From Bradyrhizobium viridifuturi (GTDB lineage: Bacteria > Pseudomonadota > Alphaproteobacteria > Rhizobiales > Xanthobacteraceae), in the NCBI RefSeq assembly GCF_001238275.1, contig NZ_LGTB01000018.1:1-64000 (forward strand): DNA of 64,000 nucleotides, read 5' to 3'. This document shows positions 8,289-16,774 of the stretch, piece after piece (position 1 is the first letter of the stretch; every line of letters begins with the position of its first letter). The notes beneath the pieces are model-generated. The model saw only the letters and a program-made list of their open reading frames with translations. It had not been told where the DNA came from and searched no databases. A program made the position numbers and the translations under genes.

Positions 8289-8319
8289 AGCGCTGCGGTT
8301 CGTTCAGAACCGCAGCGCT
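8289..8319. terminator. Bidirectional terminator-like hairpin between convergent genes
   Basis: A perfect 12-bp stem (AGCGCTGCGGTT and complement) with a 7-nt loop lies between the stop of the monooxygenase gene (8281) and the stop of the convergent GNAT gene (8318-8320). There is no long T tract. Confidence 0.6.
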
Positions 8320-9143
8320 AGCCGAGTTCGAACGTCGTAACGCCGAACACGCGATCGATCCGCAACGGCGCGATCGCGCCAGTGTACATCCGTGCTGTCT
8401 CGAACACGGGTGAGAGCCCGAGGCCTTGCGCCAGCGCGACGGCGTCGCGATTGACCGCCGGGACATCGAGGAAGATGTCGCCGCCGCCTGCGCTCGCGAG
8501 CAAAGCTGCCACAATGGCCTCGGCATCCGCGCGGTCGTCGGCAATGAGCGGACCGATCTTGCGGCCGGTGCGGCACGGACGGACCACGCCCCAGCCGGCC
8601 AGCCTGCCGTCGCGCAGCAGCGCGCGTCCGACATGTCCTGGTGTGCTGATCCAGGCGCGCAGGAACGCCGGACGCGACGCCGGAAACACGGTGGCGTCAT
8701 CGGCCTCGACCAGCGCCATCGGCACGTCGGTCAGCGCGACGACACGCCCGCTTGGTGGTGGGGGCGCTGCGACCGTGCCGCCGTAGCGCACATTGGCGTA
8801 AGCGAGCGCGAAGCCGGACTTTTGGTAGTTCGCCTGCTGCGCCACCACGCCATCGAGCCCGATCACGCGCGGGCGCGCATGCGCGATGGCCGCATTCCAG
8901 ATCTTCAGGCCATGGCCACGACCGCGCAGATCCGGACGCACGATGTAGAAGCCGAGGAAGGAAAATTGCGCGCCGTAATTGACGCAGGAGATCACCGCTG
9001 CGGGCCGCCCCTCGAGCTCGCCGATCCTCGGCGGCGAAGCTGGGCGCATCGGCAAGTCCGGGATTCCACCCCTCCGCTGCTGCCCAGTCGATCGCAAGCG
9101 GAATCTCGTCCGGCCGCATCTGTCGGATGGTGAGGTCGTTCAT
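8318..9143 (-). pseudogene. GNAT N-acetyltransferase gene, frame broken near 9030
   Basis: The start ATG is at 9143 with GAGG upstream. The N-terminal frame reads MNDLTIRQMRPDEIPLAIDW...SFAAED, and then the frame changes. The second frame continues IGELEGRPAAVISCVNYG, FLGFYIVRPDLRGRGHGLKIW (the acetyl-CoA P-loop region RGRGHG) and a C-terminal half of the YitH-type second acetyltransferase domain. The family normally has a short D-P-x-G-F-x-I-G linker at the junction. Its absence points to a deletion of about 17 nt rather than a one-base slip. The gene is therefore either truly broken or mis-assembled here. It converges on the monooxygenase gene. Confidence 0.7.
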
Positions 9144-9202
9144 GGCGGATGATCACCTCGAATTGGCGTCGCACTCGCCATGGTAGCGCGCCAATGCGTC
9201 CC

Positions 9203-9313
9203 CGTCATTGCGATGAGCGATAGCGACGAAGCATCCATCTCTGCGCGTATGGATTGCTTCGCGGAGCCTGTCATCGGGCGCGCGTTCGCGCGACCCGTTG
9301 GCTCGCAATGACG
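9203..9313. repeat. Intergenic palindromic element, about 111 nt
   Basis: The ends are perfect inverted repeats (CGTCATTGCGA at 9203-9213 and its complement at 9303-9313). The interior contains a second pair around GCATCCAT/ATGGATTGC and a CGGGCGCGCGTTCGCGCG hairpin. This matches the style of the CGTCATTGCGAG-type repeats scattered through rhizobial genomes. It sits between the two minus-strand genes, GNAT and tetR. Confidence 0.65.
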
Positions 9314-9340
9314 ACGGTAGGGATGGCCGCGTCTTCTGCG

Positions 9341-9985
9341 TTACCGATCAACCTTCGGCCGATACGCTGCAAAGAACACGCGCGTTGCGCTGTCGACGAC
9401 GGTCGCGATCCGCTCCGGCGAGGGCGACGGATTGGCCTGGAAGATGAATGCCTGGAACAGCGTCGCCTGGCACATCTGCATGAACTGCCAGGCCGCAAGC
9501 TGGGTGTCCTCCATGACGAGTTCACCGAGCGCGGCGCGCGCCTCCAGATAGGCGGCGAAGCGGTCGACGGTGTGGGCGATCACGTGAGTGTAGAACCGGC
9601 TGCCGAGCTCGGGCATCCGCTCGGCGATCGCCATCACGGTGCGGATCGCCGAGCCGCCGCCCGGCCGGCATAGCAAGGCAACATAGGCGCGGCCGAATTC
9701 GGGGAGGGTGGTGTCGACGTCGCGCGCCGGATCGAAGTTGAAGGCGACCTTGCCCTGCTCGAGCTTCTCCTCCTCGACGATCGCCGCGAACAGTCCGGCC
9801 TTGTCGGGGAAGTACACGTAGAGCGTGCCCTTGGAGACGGCGGCGGCGCGGGCGATCTCGCCCATGCTGGCGCCATCGAAGCCGAGCTCCAGGAATACCT
9901 TACGGGCGCCGTCCAGGATCTGGCGGCGTTTCGACGATTCTTCCTCGCCGACGGCCTGGAGCGAGGTTCGGGGGGCTGCAACCAT
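9341..9985 (-). CDS. TetR-family repressor, divergent from EmrAB-type efflux genes
   Basis: A 214-residue protein. The N-terminal helix-turn-helix is typical: RRQILDGARKVFLELGFDG, then ASMGEIARAAAVSKGTLYVYF (about 20-65). A C-terminal ligand-binding region of TetR_C type follows. It is divergent from the HlyD/EmrA gene with a perfect palindrome between them, so it most likely represses itself and the pump until a pump substrate binds. The inducer is unknown. Confidence 0.88.
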   Translation of the reverse strand: MVAAPRTSLQAVGEEESSKRRQILDGARKVFLELGFDGASMGEIARAAAVSKGTLYVYFPDKAGLFAAIVEEEKLEQGKVAFNFDPARDVDTTLPEFGRAYVALLCRPGGGSAIRTVMAIAERMPELGSRFYTHVIAHTVDRFAAYLEARAALGELVMEDTQLAAWQFMQMCQATLFQAFIFQANPSPSPERIATVVDSATRVFFAAYRPKVDR

Positions 9986-10070
9986 TGATTTAGCTTCTCG
10001 CGAAAGAACTCAACCCGGAATGAACCAACGGGAGAATCGAACCATTATAATCCGCCGGGTGGGAATATAG

Positions 10071-10093
10071 ATTGACCGAACCGTTCGGTCAAT
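10071..10093. promoter_or_regulatory. TetR operator, perfect 23-nt palindrome
   Basis: The arms ATTGACCGAAC and GTTCGGTCAAT are perfect complements around one central C. The site lies between the divergent tetR (start 9985) and emrA-type (start 10177) genes. The TGACCGAAC...GTTCGGTCA form is common for TetR repressors of efflux pumps. Confidence 0.85.
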
Positions 10094-10176
10094 GGTATTG
10101 GAGGGAGTGACGATGCGCCGCACGGCTCTCTTTCAGCCATTGCGGGCATCAACATTAATTGTGGGGAGCCTCGGCT

Positions 10177-11490
10177 ATGGCCGCAGCACGGGATCAGGCT
10201 GCACGCATTGTTCGTTCCGGGCCTGAGGTCGCCGGGGACGCGATGGCGCGCGACGCATTGGCCGATCCCGGCGAGCAGGCGAGGGGCGACGAAGCCAAAG
10301 GGCTTGAAGCCAAAGGTCCCGCCGACAAACGTCCCGCTGAAACGCCGCCCGCGTCTGCACCCGAGCAGCCGGCGGCCTCGCCCACCACCGCTGCGCCGAA
10401 ATCCGGCAAGCGCAGATTCGTGTTGATGGGCATTGTCGGCCTGCTCGCGATCGCGGCCGCAAGCTATGCCGCCTATTACCTGATGGTCGGTCGCTTCTAC
10501 ATCTCGACCGACGACGCCTATGTGCGCGCCAACAACACCATGCTCGGCGCGCGCGTCGCGGGCCACATCGCGGCGATCCTGCCAGGCGACAATGCGCTGG
10601 TGCGCGCCGGCGATGTGATCTTCCGGATCGATGACGGCGACTATCGCATCGCGGTCGATGCCGCCCGCACCCGGATCGGGACGCAGCAGGCGACCATCGA
10701 GCGCATCGGCCGCCAGGTTGCGGCCGCGGTCAGCTCGGTTGAGCAGGCGCAGGCGCAGCTCGTCTCCGCCCAGGCCGGCCTGAAGCGCGCCGATCTCGAT
10801 TACGATCGTCAGCAGGCGCTCAGCACCAAGGGCTTTGCCTCGCGTGCCACCTTCGAAGTGTCCGAAGCTGGCCGTGACCAGGGCGCGGCAGCGGTGCGCT
10901 CGGCGCAGGCGGCCTATGACGCCGCCAAGGACAATGTCGAGGTGACCAAGGCGCAGCAGGCCGAGGCCCGCGCCCAGCTCGCCGAATTGCAGACCCAGCT
11001 CGCCAAGGCCGAGCGCGACCTCGATTTCACCCAGGTGCGCGCGCCGGTCGACGGCACCTTCTCCAACCGCCTGGTCAACACCGGCGATTACATCAATGTC
11101 GGTCAGCGGCTCGGCAACGTGGTGCCGCTCGATGGTGTCTTCATCGACGCCAACTATAAAGAGACCCAGCTCAAGCGCATTCGCACCGGGCAGCGGGTGA
11201 CGATCAAGGTCGACGCCTACGGTTTCCGCAAGTTCACCGGCATCGTCGACAGCATTTCGCCGGCGGCAGGCTCGGTGTTCACGCTGCTGCCGCCCGACAA
11301 CGCGACCGGCAACTTCACCAAGATCGTGCAGCGCCTGCCGGTCCGCATCCGCGTGCCGAACAGCGTCGCCAGGCAGGGCCTGCTGCGCGCCGGCATGTCG
11401 GTCTACACCACGGTCGACACCCGCGAAGGTGCGGCCGATGCCGACGCCGATACCGACCTCGACTCGCCGATGATGATCCATCCGCAGTGA
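10177..11490 (+). CDS. HlyD/EmrA-type membrane fusion protein of a multidrug pump
   Basis: A 437-residue protein. ATG 10177 is chosen because GGGGAG lies 8 nt upstream; a TTG at 10159 is in frame but lacks this. It has an unusually long cytosolic N-terminus (about 85 residues, Ala/Pro/Lys-rich with repeated AKGxEAKGP units), one membrane helix (FVLMGIVGLLAIAAASYAAYY), a lipoyl/barrel-sandwich domain, a coiled-coil hairpin with many QA/LA heptads, and a beta-barrel region (DFTQVRAPVDGTFSNR). It should bridge the inner-membrane transporter encoded next to an outer-membrane channel encoded elsewhere. Confidence 0.88.
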   Translation: MAAARDQAARIVRSGPEVAGDAMARDALADPGEQARGDEAKGLEAKGPADKRPAETPPASAPEQPAASPTTAAPKSGKRRFVLMGIVGLLAIAAASYAAYYLMVGRFYISTDDAYVRANNTMLGARVAGHIAAILPGDNALVRAGDVIFRIDDGDYRIAVDAARTRIGTQQATIERIGRQVAAAVSSVEQAQAQLVSAQAGLKRADLDYDRQQALSTKGFASRATFEVSEAGRDQGAAAVRSAQAAYDAAKDNVEVTKAQQAEARAQLAELQTQLAKAERDLDFTQVRAPVDGTFSNRLVNTGDYINVGQRLGNVVPLDGVFIDANYKETQLKRIRTGQRVTIKVDAYGFRKFTGIVDSISPAAGSVFTLLPPDNATGNFTKIVQRLPVRIRVPNSVARQGLLRAGMSVYTTVDTREGAADADADTDLDSPMMIHPQ

Positions 11491-11538
11491 TGTCTTGCAG
11501 CCTCGGACGCTGTCCAAGGCTCGGAGCCTGATGAGCCC

Positions 11539-13128
11539 ATGGCCGACGCGACCACTGCTTCGCCTTCGATGATGACCGGCGCTTCGGAGACCGAGCGGCT
11601 CCAGCCCAAGCGGGTGGTCGCCTTCATCATCATGGTGTTCGGGATGTTCATGTCGATCCTGGACATCCAGATCGTCTCGGCCTCGCTCACCGAGATCCAG
11701 GCCGGCCTGTCGGCGTCGTCGACCGAAGTGTCGTGGGTGCAGACCGCCTATCTGATCGCCGAGGTGATCGCGATCCCGCTGTCCGGCTTCCTGTCGCGCG
11801 CGCTCGGCACAAGGCTGTTGTTTGCGATCTCTGCGTTCGGTTTTACCGTGTCGAGCCTGCTGTGCGGCTTTGCCTCCTCGATCGAGCAGATGATCCTGTG
11901 GCGCGCGCTGCAGGGCTTCCTCGGCGCCGGCATGATCCCGACCGTGTTCGCCTCGGCCTACACCATCTTCCCGCGCTCCAAGTTCTACATCGTGGCGCCG
12001 ATCATCGGGCTGGTCGCGACGCTGGCGCCGACCGTGGGCCCGACCGTCGGCGGCTACATCACCGATCTGATGTCGTGGCACTGGCTGTTCTTCATCAACA
12101 TCGTGCCCGGCGTCATCATCACGACCGGTGTGCTGATATTGGTCGATTTCGACCAGCCGAACTTCGCGCTGCTCGATCGCTTCGACTGGTGGGGCCTGAT
12201 CTTCATGGGCGGCTTCCTCGGCTCGCTCGAATATGTGCTGGAGGAAGGCCCGCAATATGAATGGCTGCAGGACACGTCGGTGGCGGTCTGCGCCGCGATC
12301 GGCTTCGTCTCGGCGGTCGCCTTCTTCTGGCGGGTGCTGACCGCGGAGGAGCCGATCGTCGACCTCTATGCCTTCTCCAACCGCAACTTCGCGGTCGGCT
12401 GCGTGCTGCAGTTCTGCATCGGCATCGGGTTATATGGCCTGACCTACGTCTATCCGCGCTATCTCGCCGAGATCCGCGGCTACAGCGCGCTGATGATCGG
12501 CGAGACCATGTTCATCTCCGGCATGACGATGTTCTTCATGGCGCCGGTGGTCGGCCGGCTGATGCAGAAGGTCGATCTGCGCTACATCATCGCCTTCGGC
12601 CTCGTCACCTTCGCGCTCGGCTCCTGGCAGATGACCTGGATCACCCGCGAGTACGATTTCTACGAACTACTGGTGCCGCAGATCCTGCGCGGCATCGGCA
12701 TGATGTGCGCGATGGTGCCGACCAACAACATCGCACTCGCGACGCTGCCGCAGGACCGCGTCAAGAACGCCTCCGGGCTGTTCAACCTGATGCGCAATCT
12801 CGGCGGCGCGGTCGGGCTCGCCGTGATCAACGAAGCGCTCAACAACCGCACCGACCTGCACATCTCGCGGCTGCAGGATCGTGTCACCTGGGGCAATGCG
12901 ACCGCGGTCGAAACCCTCAACAATTTCGCCCAGCGCCTGCAGGGCATGGGCGATGCCACCACCATGGCAATGAAGCAGCTGTCGCAGCTCGTGCACCGCC
13001 AGGCGCAGGTGATGAGCTATGGCGACGCCTTCTTCATGCTGTCGCTGTTCTATGTCGGGCTCAGCCTGCTGGTGCTGTTCGTCAACAAGCCGCCGTCGAT
13101 GACCGCAGGCGGCGGCGACGCGCATTGA
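11539..13128 (+). CDS. EmrB/QacA-type DHA2 drug:proton antiporter (MFS, 14 TM)
   Basis: A 529-residue integral membrane protein with about 14 hydrophobic segments. It begins 48 nt after the membrane fusion protein gene and is surely co-transcribed with it. DHA2 features include the first-helix segment MFMSILDIQIVSASLTEIQ (the conserved D in TM1) and motif C-like GPTVGGYITDLMSWHWLFF in TM5. With the EmrA-type partner it forms a proton-driven exporter. The pump is probably controlled by the TetR operator at 10071. Confidence 0.9.
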   Translation: MADATTASPSMMTGASETERLQPKRVVAFIIMVFGMFMSILDIQIVSASLTEIQAGLSASSTEVSWVQTAYLIAEVIAIPLSGFLSRALGTRLLFAISAFGFTVSSLLCGFASSIEQMILWRALQGFLGAGMIPTVFASAYTIFPRSKFYIVAPIIGLVATLAPTVGPTVGGYITDLMSWHWLFFINIVPGVIITTGVLILVDFDQPNFALLDRFDWWGLIFMGGFLGSLEYVLEEGPQYEWLQDTSVAVCAAIGFVSAVAFFWRVLTAEEPIVDLYAFSNRNFAVGCVLQFCIGIGLYGLTYVYPRYLAEIRGYSALMIGETMFISGMTMFFMAPVVGRLMQKVDLRYIIAFGLVTFALGSWQMTWITREYDFYELLVPQILRGIGMMCAMVPTNNIALATLPQDRVKNASGLFNLMRNLGGAVGLAVINEALNNRTDLHISRLQDRVTWGNATAVETLNNFAQRLQGMGDATTMAMKQLSQLVHRQAQVMSYGDAFFMLSLFYVGLSLLVLFVNKPPSMTAGGGDAH

Positions 13129-13202
13129 GCCCATCTGCTTCGCCGGTTCGCGTGCAGAGCGTTGCATCGCCGACACATTGCCGCACTCACGCGCTTGTCA
13201 TC

Positions 13203-13231
13203 TTGCCAATCGCGCGTGATGCATTTATAAG
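13203..13231 (+). promoter_or_regulatory. Sigma-70-like promoter ahead of the leader ORF and ABC exporter
   Basis: TTGCCA (13203-13208) and TATAAG (13226-13231) are separated by 17 nt, about 30 nt upstream of a strong ribosome binding site (GGGGAG) for the short leader ORF. This is the best promoter-like pair in the 350-bp gap between emrB and the ABC exporter. Confidence 0.4.
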
Positions 13232-13268
13232 CAGCGCCATCCTTTCACGAACCGGGGAGATGCACATG

Positions 13269-13343
13269 ATGTCGTTTGTTTCGCAGACCGTGCGCCCGCG
13301 TCGATTCTGCTGGGCGCCCTCGCGCATTAGGTCCCAGCGCTGA
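13269..13343 (+). CDS. Candidate leader peptide upstream of ABC exporter
   Basis: A 24-codon ORF with ATGs at 13260, 13266 and 13269. GGGGAG at 13254-13259 best fits starts at 13266 or 13269. The peptide begins MSFVSQTV, contains a Pro/Arg-rich middle with R-R-F-C-W, and ends in an Arg-rich tail. Its stop codon is the first three bases of a 9-bp hairpin (13341-13363). This promoter, SD, short ORF and stem layout is typical of translational or transcriptional attenuators. No long homologue is apparent, and the gene may simply be fortuitous. Confidence 0.35.
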   Translation: MSFVSQTVRPRRFCWAPSRIRSQR

Positions 13344-13363
13344 TCGGGCTGAATGCCCGATCA
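13341..13363 (+). promoter_or_regulatory. Hairpin overlapping leader stop codon
   Basis: A perfect 9-bp stem, TGATCGGGC / GCCCGATCA, with loop TGAAT. It is not followed by a T run, so it is more likely an attenuator or anti-SD type element than a simple terminator. The ABC exporter start is 116 nt downstream. Confidence 0.4.
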
Positions 13364-13478
13364 TCCAACTTCCCAACACGTTACCGATTGTTTTCAGCGA
13401 CGTCTGCGGCCGGATTCCGTCCGCGCGTTGCCCCAGATGGAGCCGGCCGGCGCAGCGTATGCGTGGCCGGGATGTGCC

Positions 13479-15281
13479 ATGAGCTCTCTAACGACCAAGC
13501 GACCGGCCGCGATCCGGATCGTGCTTCCCTTCGTGTTTCGCCATTGGCTGGAACAGCCGTTCCGCGCGTCGATCGTGACGGCGGGCTTCCTCGGCGCCAC
13601 CGCGGCCGACCTGTTCATGCCGGTATTTTCAGGCCATCTGGTCGACGCGCTGACCGCGGGCGCCACCGACGCCGTCGCACGCCATGCGGCGATGCTGGCG
13701 TTCGGCGCCATCGTCGGCCTCGGTGCGCTATCGGTGCTGCTGCGGCTGATCGGCATCGAGACCATCGTGCCGTTCACGTTGAAGATGATGTCCGATATCG
13801 GGCAGCAGGCCTTCATGCGCGTGCAGCGCTTCTCGACCGACTGGCACGCCAATTCGTTCGCCGGCTCCACCGTGCGCAAGATCACGCGCGGCATGTGGGC
13901 GCTCGACCTGTTGAACGACACCATCCTGATGGCGCTGTTGCCGTCGCTCGTCGTGCTGGTCGGCTCGATGATCCTGCTGGGGCTGCACTGGCCGCAGCTC
14001 GGTGCGGTGATTGCCATCGGTTCAGTGATCTATGTCGCGATGACCATGGTGTTCCAGGTGCGCTACGTCGCGCCGGCCGCGCGTGTCTCCAATGCGTGGG
14101 ACACCAAGGTCGGCGGCACGCTGGCCGACGCCTTGACCTGCAATGCGGTGGTGAAGTCGTTCGGTGCTGAATCGCGCGAGGACACGCGGCTGGACGGCGT
14201 AATCAGCCGCTGGGGCCGGCGGGTGCAGCGCACCTGGTTCCGCTACAACCGCACCTCGACGGCGCAGCTGCTGGTGCTGTTGTGCTTCCGCGCCTCGGTG
14301 GTCGGCGGTGCGATCCTGCTGTGGGCGCAGGGTGCCGCCACGCCGGGCGACGTCACCTATGTGCTGACCAGCTACTACATCATCCACGCCTATTTGCGGG
14401 ATGTCGGGATGCACATCAACAACCTGCAGCGTTCGGTGAACGACATGGAGGAGCTGGTGCAGATCCATGGCGAGCCGCTCGGCATCATCGATGCCGGTGA
14501 TGCCAGGACGATCGATATCCAGGGCGGCCGCATCGTGTTCGACGACGTCACGTTCCACTATGGCGGCCATCGCCGGCCGCTCTATGACGGACTGTCGATC
14601 GACATCGACGCCGGCGAACGCGTCGGCCTGGTCGGGCGCTCCGGCTCCGGGAAGACGACCTTCGTCAAGCTGGTGCAGCGGCTTTACGATGTCTCCGGTG
14701 GCAAGATCCTGATCGACGGTCAGGATATCGCCAAGGCGACGCAGCAGTCGCTGCGCAGCCAGATCGCGATCGTGCAGCAGGAGCCGATCCTGTTTCACCG
14801 TACGCTGGCGGAGAACATCGCCTATGGCCGGCCCGGTGCCGGCATGGAGGCGATCGAGCAGGCAGCGCGGCTCGCCAATGCGCACGACTTCATCATGCGG
14901 CTGCCGAAAGGCTACGGCACGCTGGTGGGCGAGCGCGGCGTCAAGCTGTCGGGCGGCGAGCGGCAGCGCGTGGCGCTGGCGCGCGCCTTCCTGGCGGATG
15001 CGCCGATCCTGATCCTGGACGAGGCGACCTCGAGCCTGGATTCGGAATCCGAGGCGCTGATCCAGCAGGCGATGGAGCGGCTGATGAAGGGCCGCACCTC
15101 GATCGTGATCGCGCACCGGCTGTCGACCGTGCGCAGCATGGATCGCATCCTGGTGTTCGATCGCGGCGAGATCGTCGAGCAGGGCACGCATGAGGTGCTG
15201 GCGGCGCGTCCGGGCGGCATCTACCGCGGCCTGTTCGAGCGGCAGGCGACCGAGTTCGGCGAGGTCGCGGCGGCGGAGTAG
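13479..15281 (+). CDS. ABC exporter, fused membrane and ATPase domains
   Basis: A 600-residue half-transporter. Six membrane helices in the first ~300 residues precede a nucleotide-binding domain: Walker A GRSGSGKTT (386-394), Q-loop around IAIVQQEP, signature LSGGE (490-494), Walker B ending at D514/E515 and an H-loop in IAHRLS. It would function as a homodimer or with a partner half-transporter exporting lipid, peptide or drug. ATG 13479 is chosen because it gives a normal N-terminus; ATG 13437 is a possible longer start. The neighbouring efflux genes suggest a detoxification role, which is inference. Confidence 0.85.
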   Translation: MSSLTTKRPAAIRIVLPFVFRHWLEQPFRASIVTAGFLGATAADLFMPVFSGHLVDALTAGATDAVARHAAMLAFGAIVGLGALSVLLRLIGIETIVPFTLKMMSDIGQQAFMRVQRFSTDWHANSFAGSTVRKITRGMWALDLLNDTILMALLPSLVVLVGSMILLGLHWPQLGAVIAIGSVIYVAMTMVFQVRYVAPAARVSNAWDTKVGGTLADALTCNAVVKSFGAESREDTRLDGVISRWGRRVQRTWFRYNRTSTAQLLVLLCFRASVVGGAILLWAQGAATPGDVTYVLTSYYIIHAYLRDVGMHINNLQRSVNDMEELVQIHGEPLGIIDAGDARTIDIQGGRIVFDDVTFHYGGHRRPLYDGLSIDIDAGERVGLVGRSGSGKTTFVKLVQRLYDVSGGKILIDGQDIAKATQQSLRSQIAIVQQEPILFHRTLAENIAYGRPGAGMEAIEQAARLANAHDFIMRLPKGYGTLVGERGVKLSGGERQRVALARAFLADAPILILDEATSSLDSESEALIQQAMERLMKGRTSIVIAHRLSTVRSMDRILVFDRGEIVEQGTHEVLAARPGGIYRGLFERQATEFGEVAAAE

Positions 15282-15364
15282 AGCGATGGCGCGTGGCTGA
15301 TGGAGGTGTCTGCCAGCCACGCGCCGGAATCGATACGACAATCGATTTTGAGAATGGAATTGAT

Positions 15365-16750
15365 ATGAAGGACCTTACGCGCGGCTCCGTCGTGGGCCAC
15401 ATATTGACCATGGCGCCCCCGATCGTGGTCGGCATGATCACGATCATGATCTGCCAATTGGTCGACCTCTACTTCGTGGCGGGTCTTGGCGATGCCGCCG
15501 TTGCGGGCGTGGCGGCAGCGGGCAATGCGGGCTTTCTCGTCAACGCGCTGATGCAGGTGCTGGGCGTCGGCACCGTCGCGCTGATCGCGCATGCCGTCGG
15601 CCGCAAGGACCGCGCCGACGCCAACCTGGTGTTCAATCAGTCGATCGTGCTCTCGGTGCTGTGCGGGCTGTTGACGCTCGGCGCCGGCGCTGTGCTGTCG
15701 CGCCCCTATATGCGTTCGATCGCGGCCGACCAGGCCACTGTCGATGCGGGCACCACTTATCTGTTGTGGTTCATGCCGGCGCTGGCGCTGCAATTCCTCA
15801 TTCAGGTGATGGCGTCAGCGCTGCGGGCGACCGGGATCGTGCGGCCCAGCATGCTGGTGCAGGCGGTCGCGGTCATCATCAACATCGCGCTGGCGCCGGT
15901 GCTGATCGCGGGCTGGGGCACCGGTCATGCGTTCGGCGTTGCCGGCGCGGGTCTGGCAAGTTCGATCGCCGTCCTCATCGGCGTGCTGATGTTGTTCGCG
16001 TATTTCCGCAAGCTGGAGCGCTATGTCGGGTTCGATCCCGCGCAGTGGCGCCCGCGACTCCGCCAGTGGACGCGCATCTTCAATGTCGGCCTGCCCGCCG
16101 GCGGCGAGTTCGCACTGATCTTTGCCTGGATGGGCGTGATCTACTACGTGCTGCGCGATTTCGGCCCGGCGGCCCAGGCCGGCTTCGGCATCGGGACGCG
16201 CGTGCTCGGCCTGATCCAGATGCCGGCATTGGCGGTCGCGCTCGCCGCCGGCCCGATCGCCGGTCAGAATTTCGGCGCCGGCAATGCTGGGCGCGTGCGG
16301 GAGACCTTCATCAAGGCGGTGTCGATTGGCACCGTCGTCATGATCGCGATCACGATCCTCGCGCAGTGGAAGCCGGGGCTGTTGCTCGACGGCTTCTCGA
16401 ACGATCGCGAGACCATGGCGGTCGCTGCCCAGTTCCTGCACTTCGTCTCCATGAATCTGGTAGCGCAGGGCCTGGTCTTTACTTGCAACAGCATGTTCCA
16501 GGGCCTCGGCAACACCCGGCCAGTGCTGCTGAGCTCGTTCGTGCGCCTCTTCGCCTATGCGGTGCCGGTGATCTGGCTCTCGACGCGGCCCGGCTTCCGG
16601 ATCGAGCACGTGTGGTATCTGTCGATCGTGTCGACGTGGCTGCAGGCTGGTCTGAGCTTGTGGTTGCTGCGTCGCGAATTCAGCAGGCGGCTCGCGCCGC
16701 CGGCGCGGGAAGCCACTCCGGAGCGCGTTGGTCTTGAGCCGGTCGGATGA
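15365..16750 (+). CDS. MATE-family multidrug efflux transporter
   Basis: A 461-residue protein with about 12 membrane helices arranged in two MatE repeats. The start at MKDLTRGSVVGHILTMAPP (15365) is typical for NorM/DinF-like proteins. The sequence further upstream in frame is not conserved-looking. Signature segments include PIVVGMITIMICQLVDLYFV and, in the second half, GPIAGQNFGAGN. It is expected to export cationic compounds in exchange for Na+ or H+. It starts 83 nt after the ABC exporter and may be co-transcribed with it. Confidence 0.88.
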   Translation: MKDLTRGSVVGHILTMAPPIVVGMITIMICQLVDLYFVAGLGDAAVAGVAAAGNAGFLVNALMQVLGVGTVALIAHAVGRKDRADANLVFNQSIVLSVLCGLLTLGAGAVLSRPYMRSIAADQATVDAGTTYLLWFMPALALQFLIQVMASALRATGIVRPSMLVQAVAVIINIALAPVLIAGWGTGHAFGVAGAGLASSIAVLIGVLMLFAYFRKLERYVGFDPAQWRPRLRQWTRIFNVGLPAGGEFALIFAWMGVIYYVLRDFGPAAQAGFGIGTRVLGLIQMPALAVALAAGPIAGQNFGAGNAGRVRETFIKAVSIGTVVMIAITILAQWKPGLLLDGFSNDRETMAVAAQFLHFVSMNLVAQGLVFTCNSMFQGLGNTRPVLLSSFVRLFAYAVPVIWLSTRPGFRIEHVWYLSIVSTWLQAGLSLWLLRREFSRRLAPPAREATPERVGLEPVG

Positions 16751-16774
16751 CCGGCTCTGTGCGACGGCGGTTGA

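Noticed and set aside
10021..10060. GGTTCGATTC-like stretch on the minus strand as a tRNA T-loop
   Set aside because: No acceptor or anticodon stem can be formed around it; it is leader DNA of tetR.
10045..12255. 736-codon minus-strand frame opposite emrAB
   Set aside because: Shadow ORF; His/Arg/Asp/Gly-biased composition with no domain, opposite two complete transporter genes.
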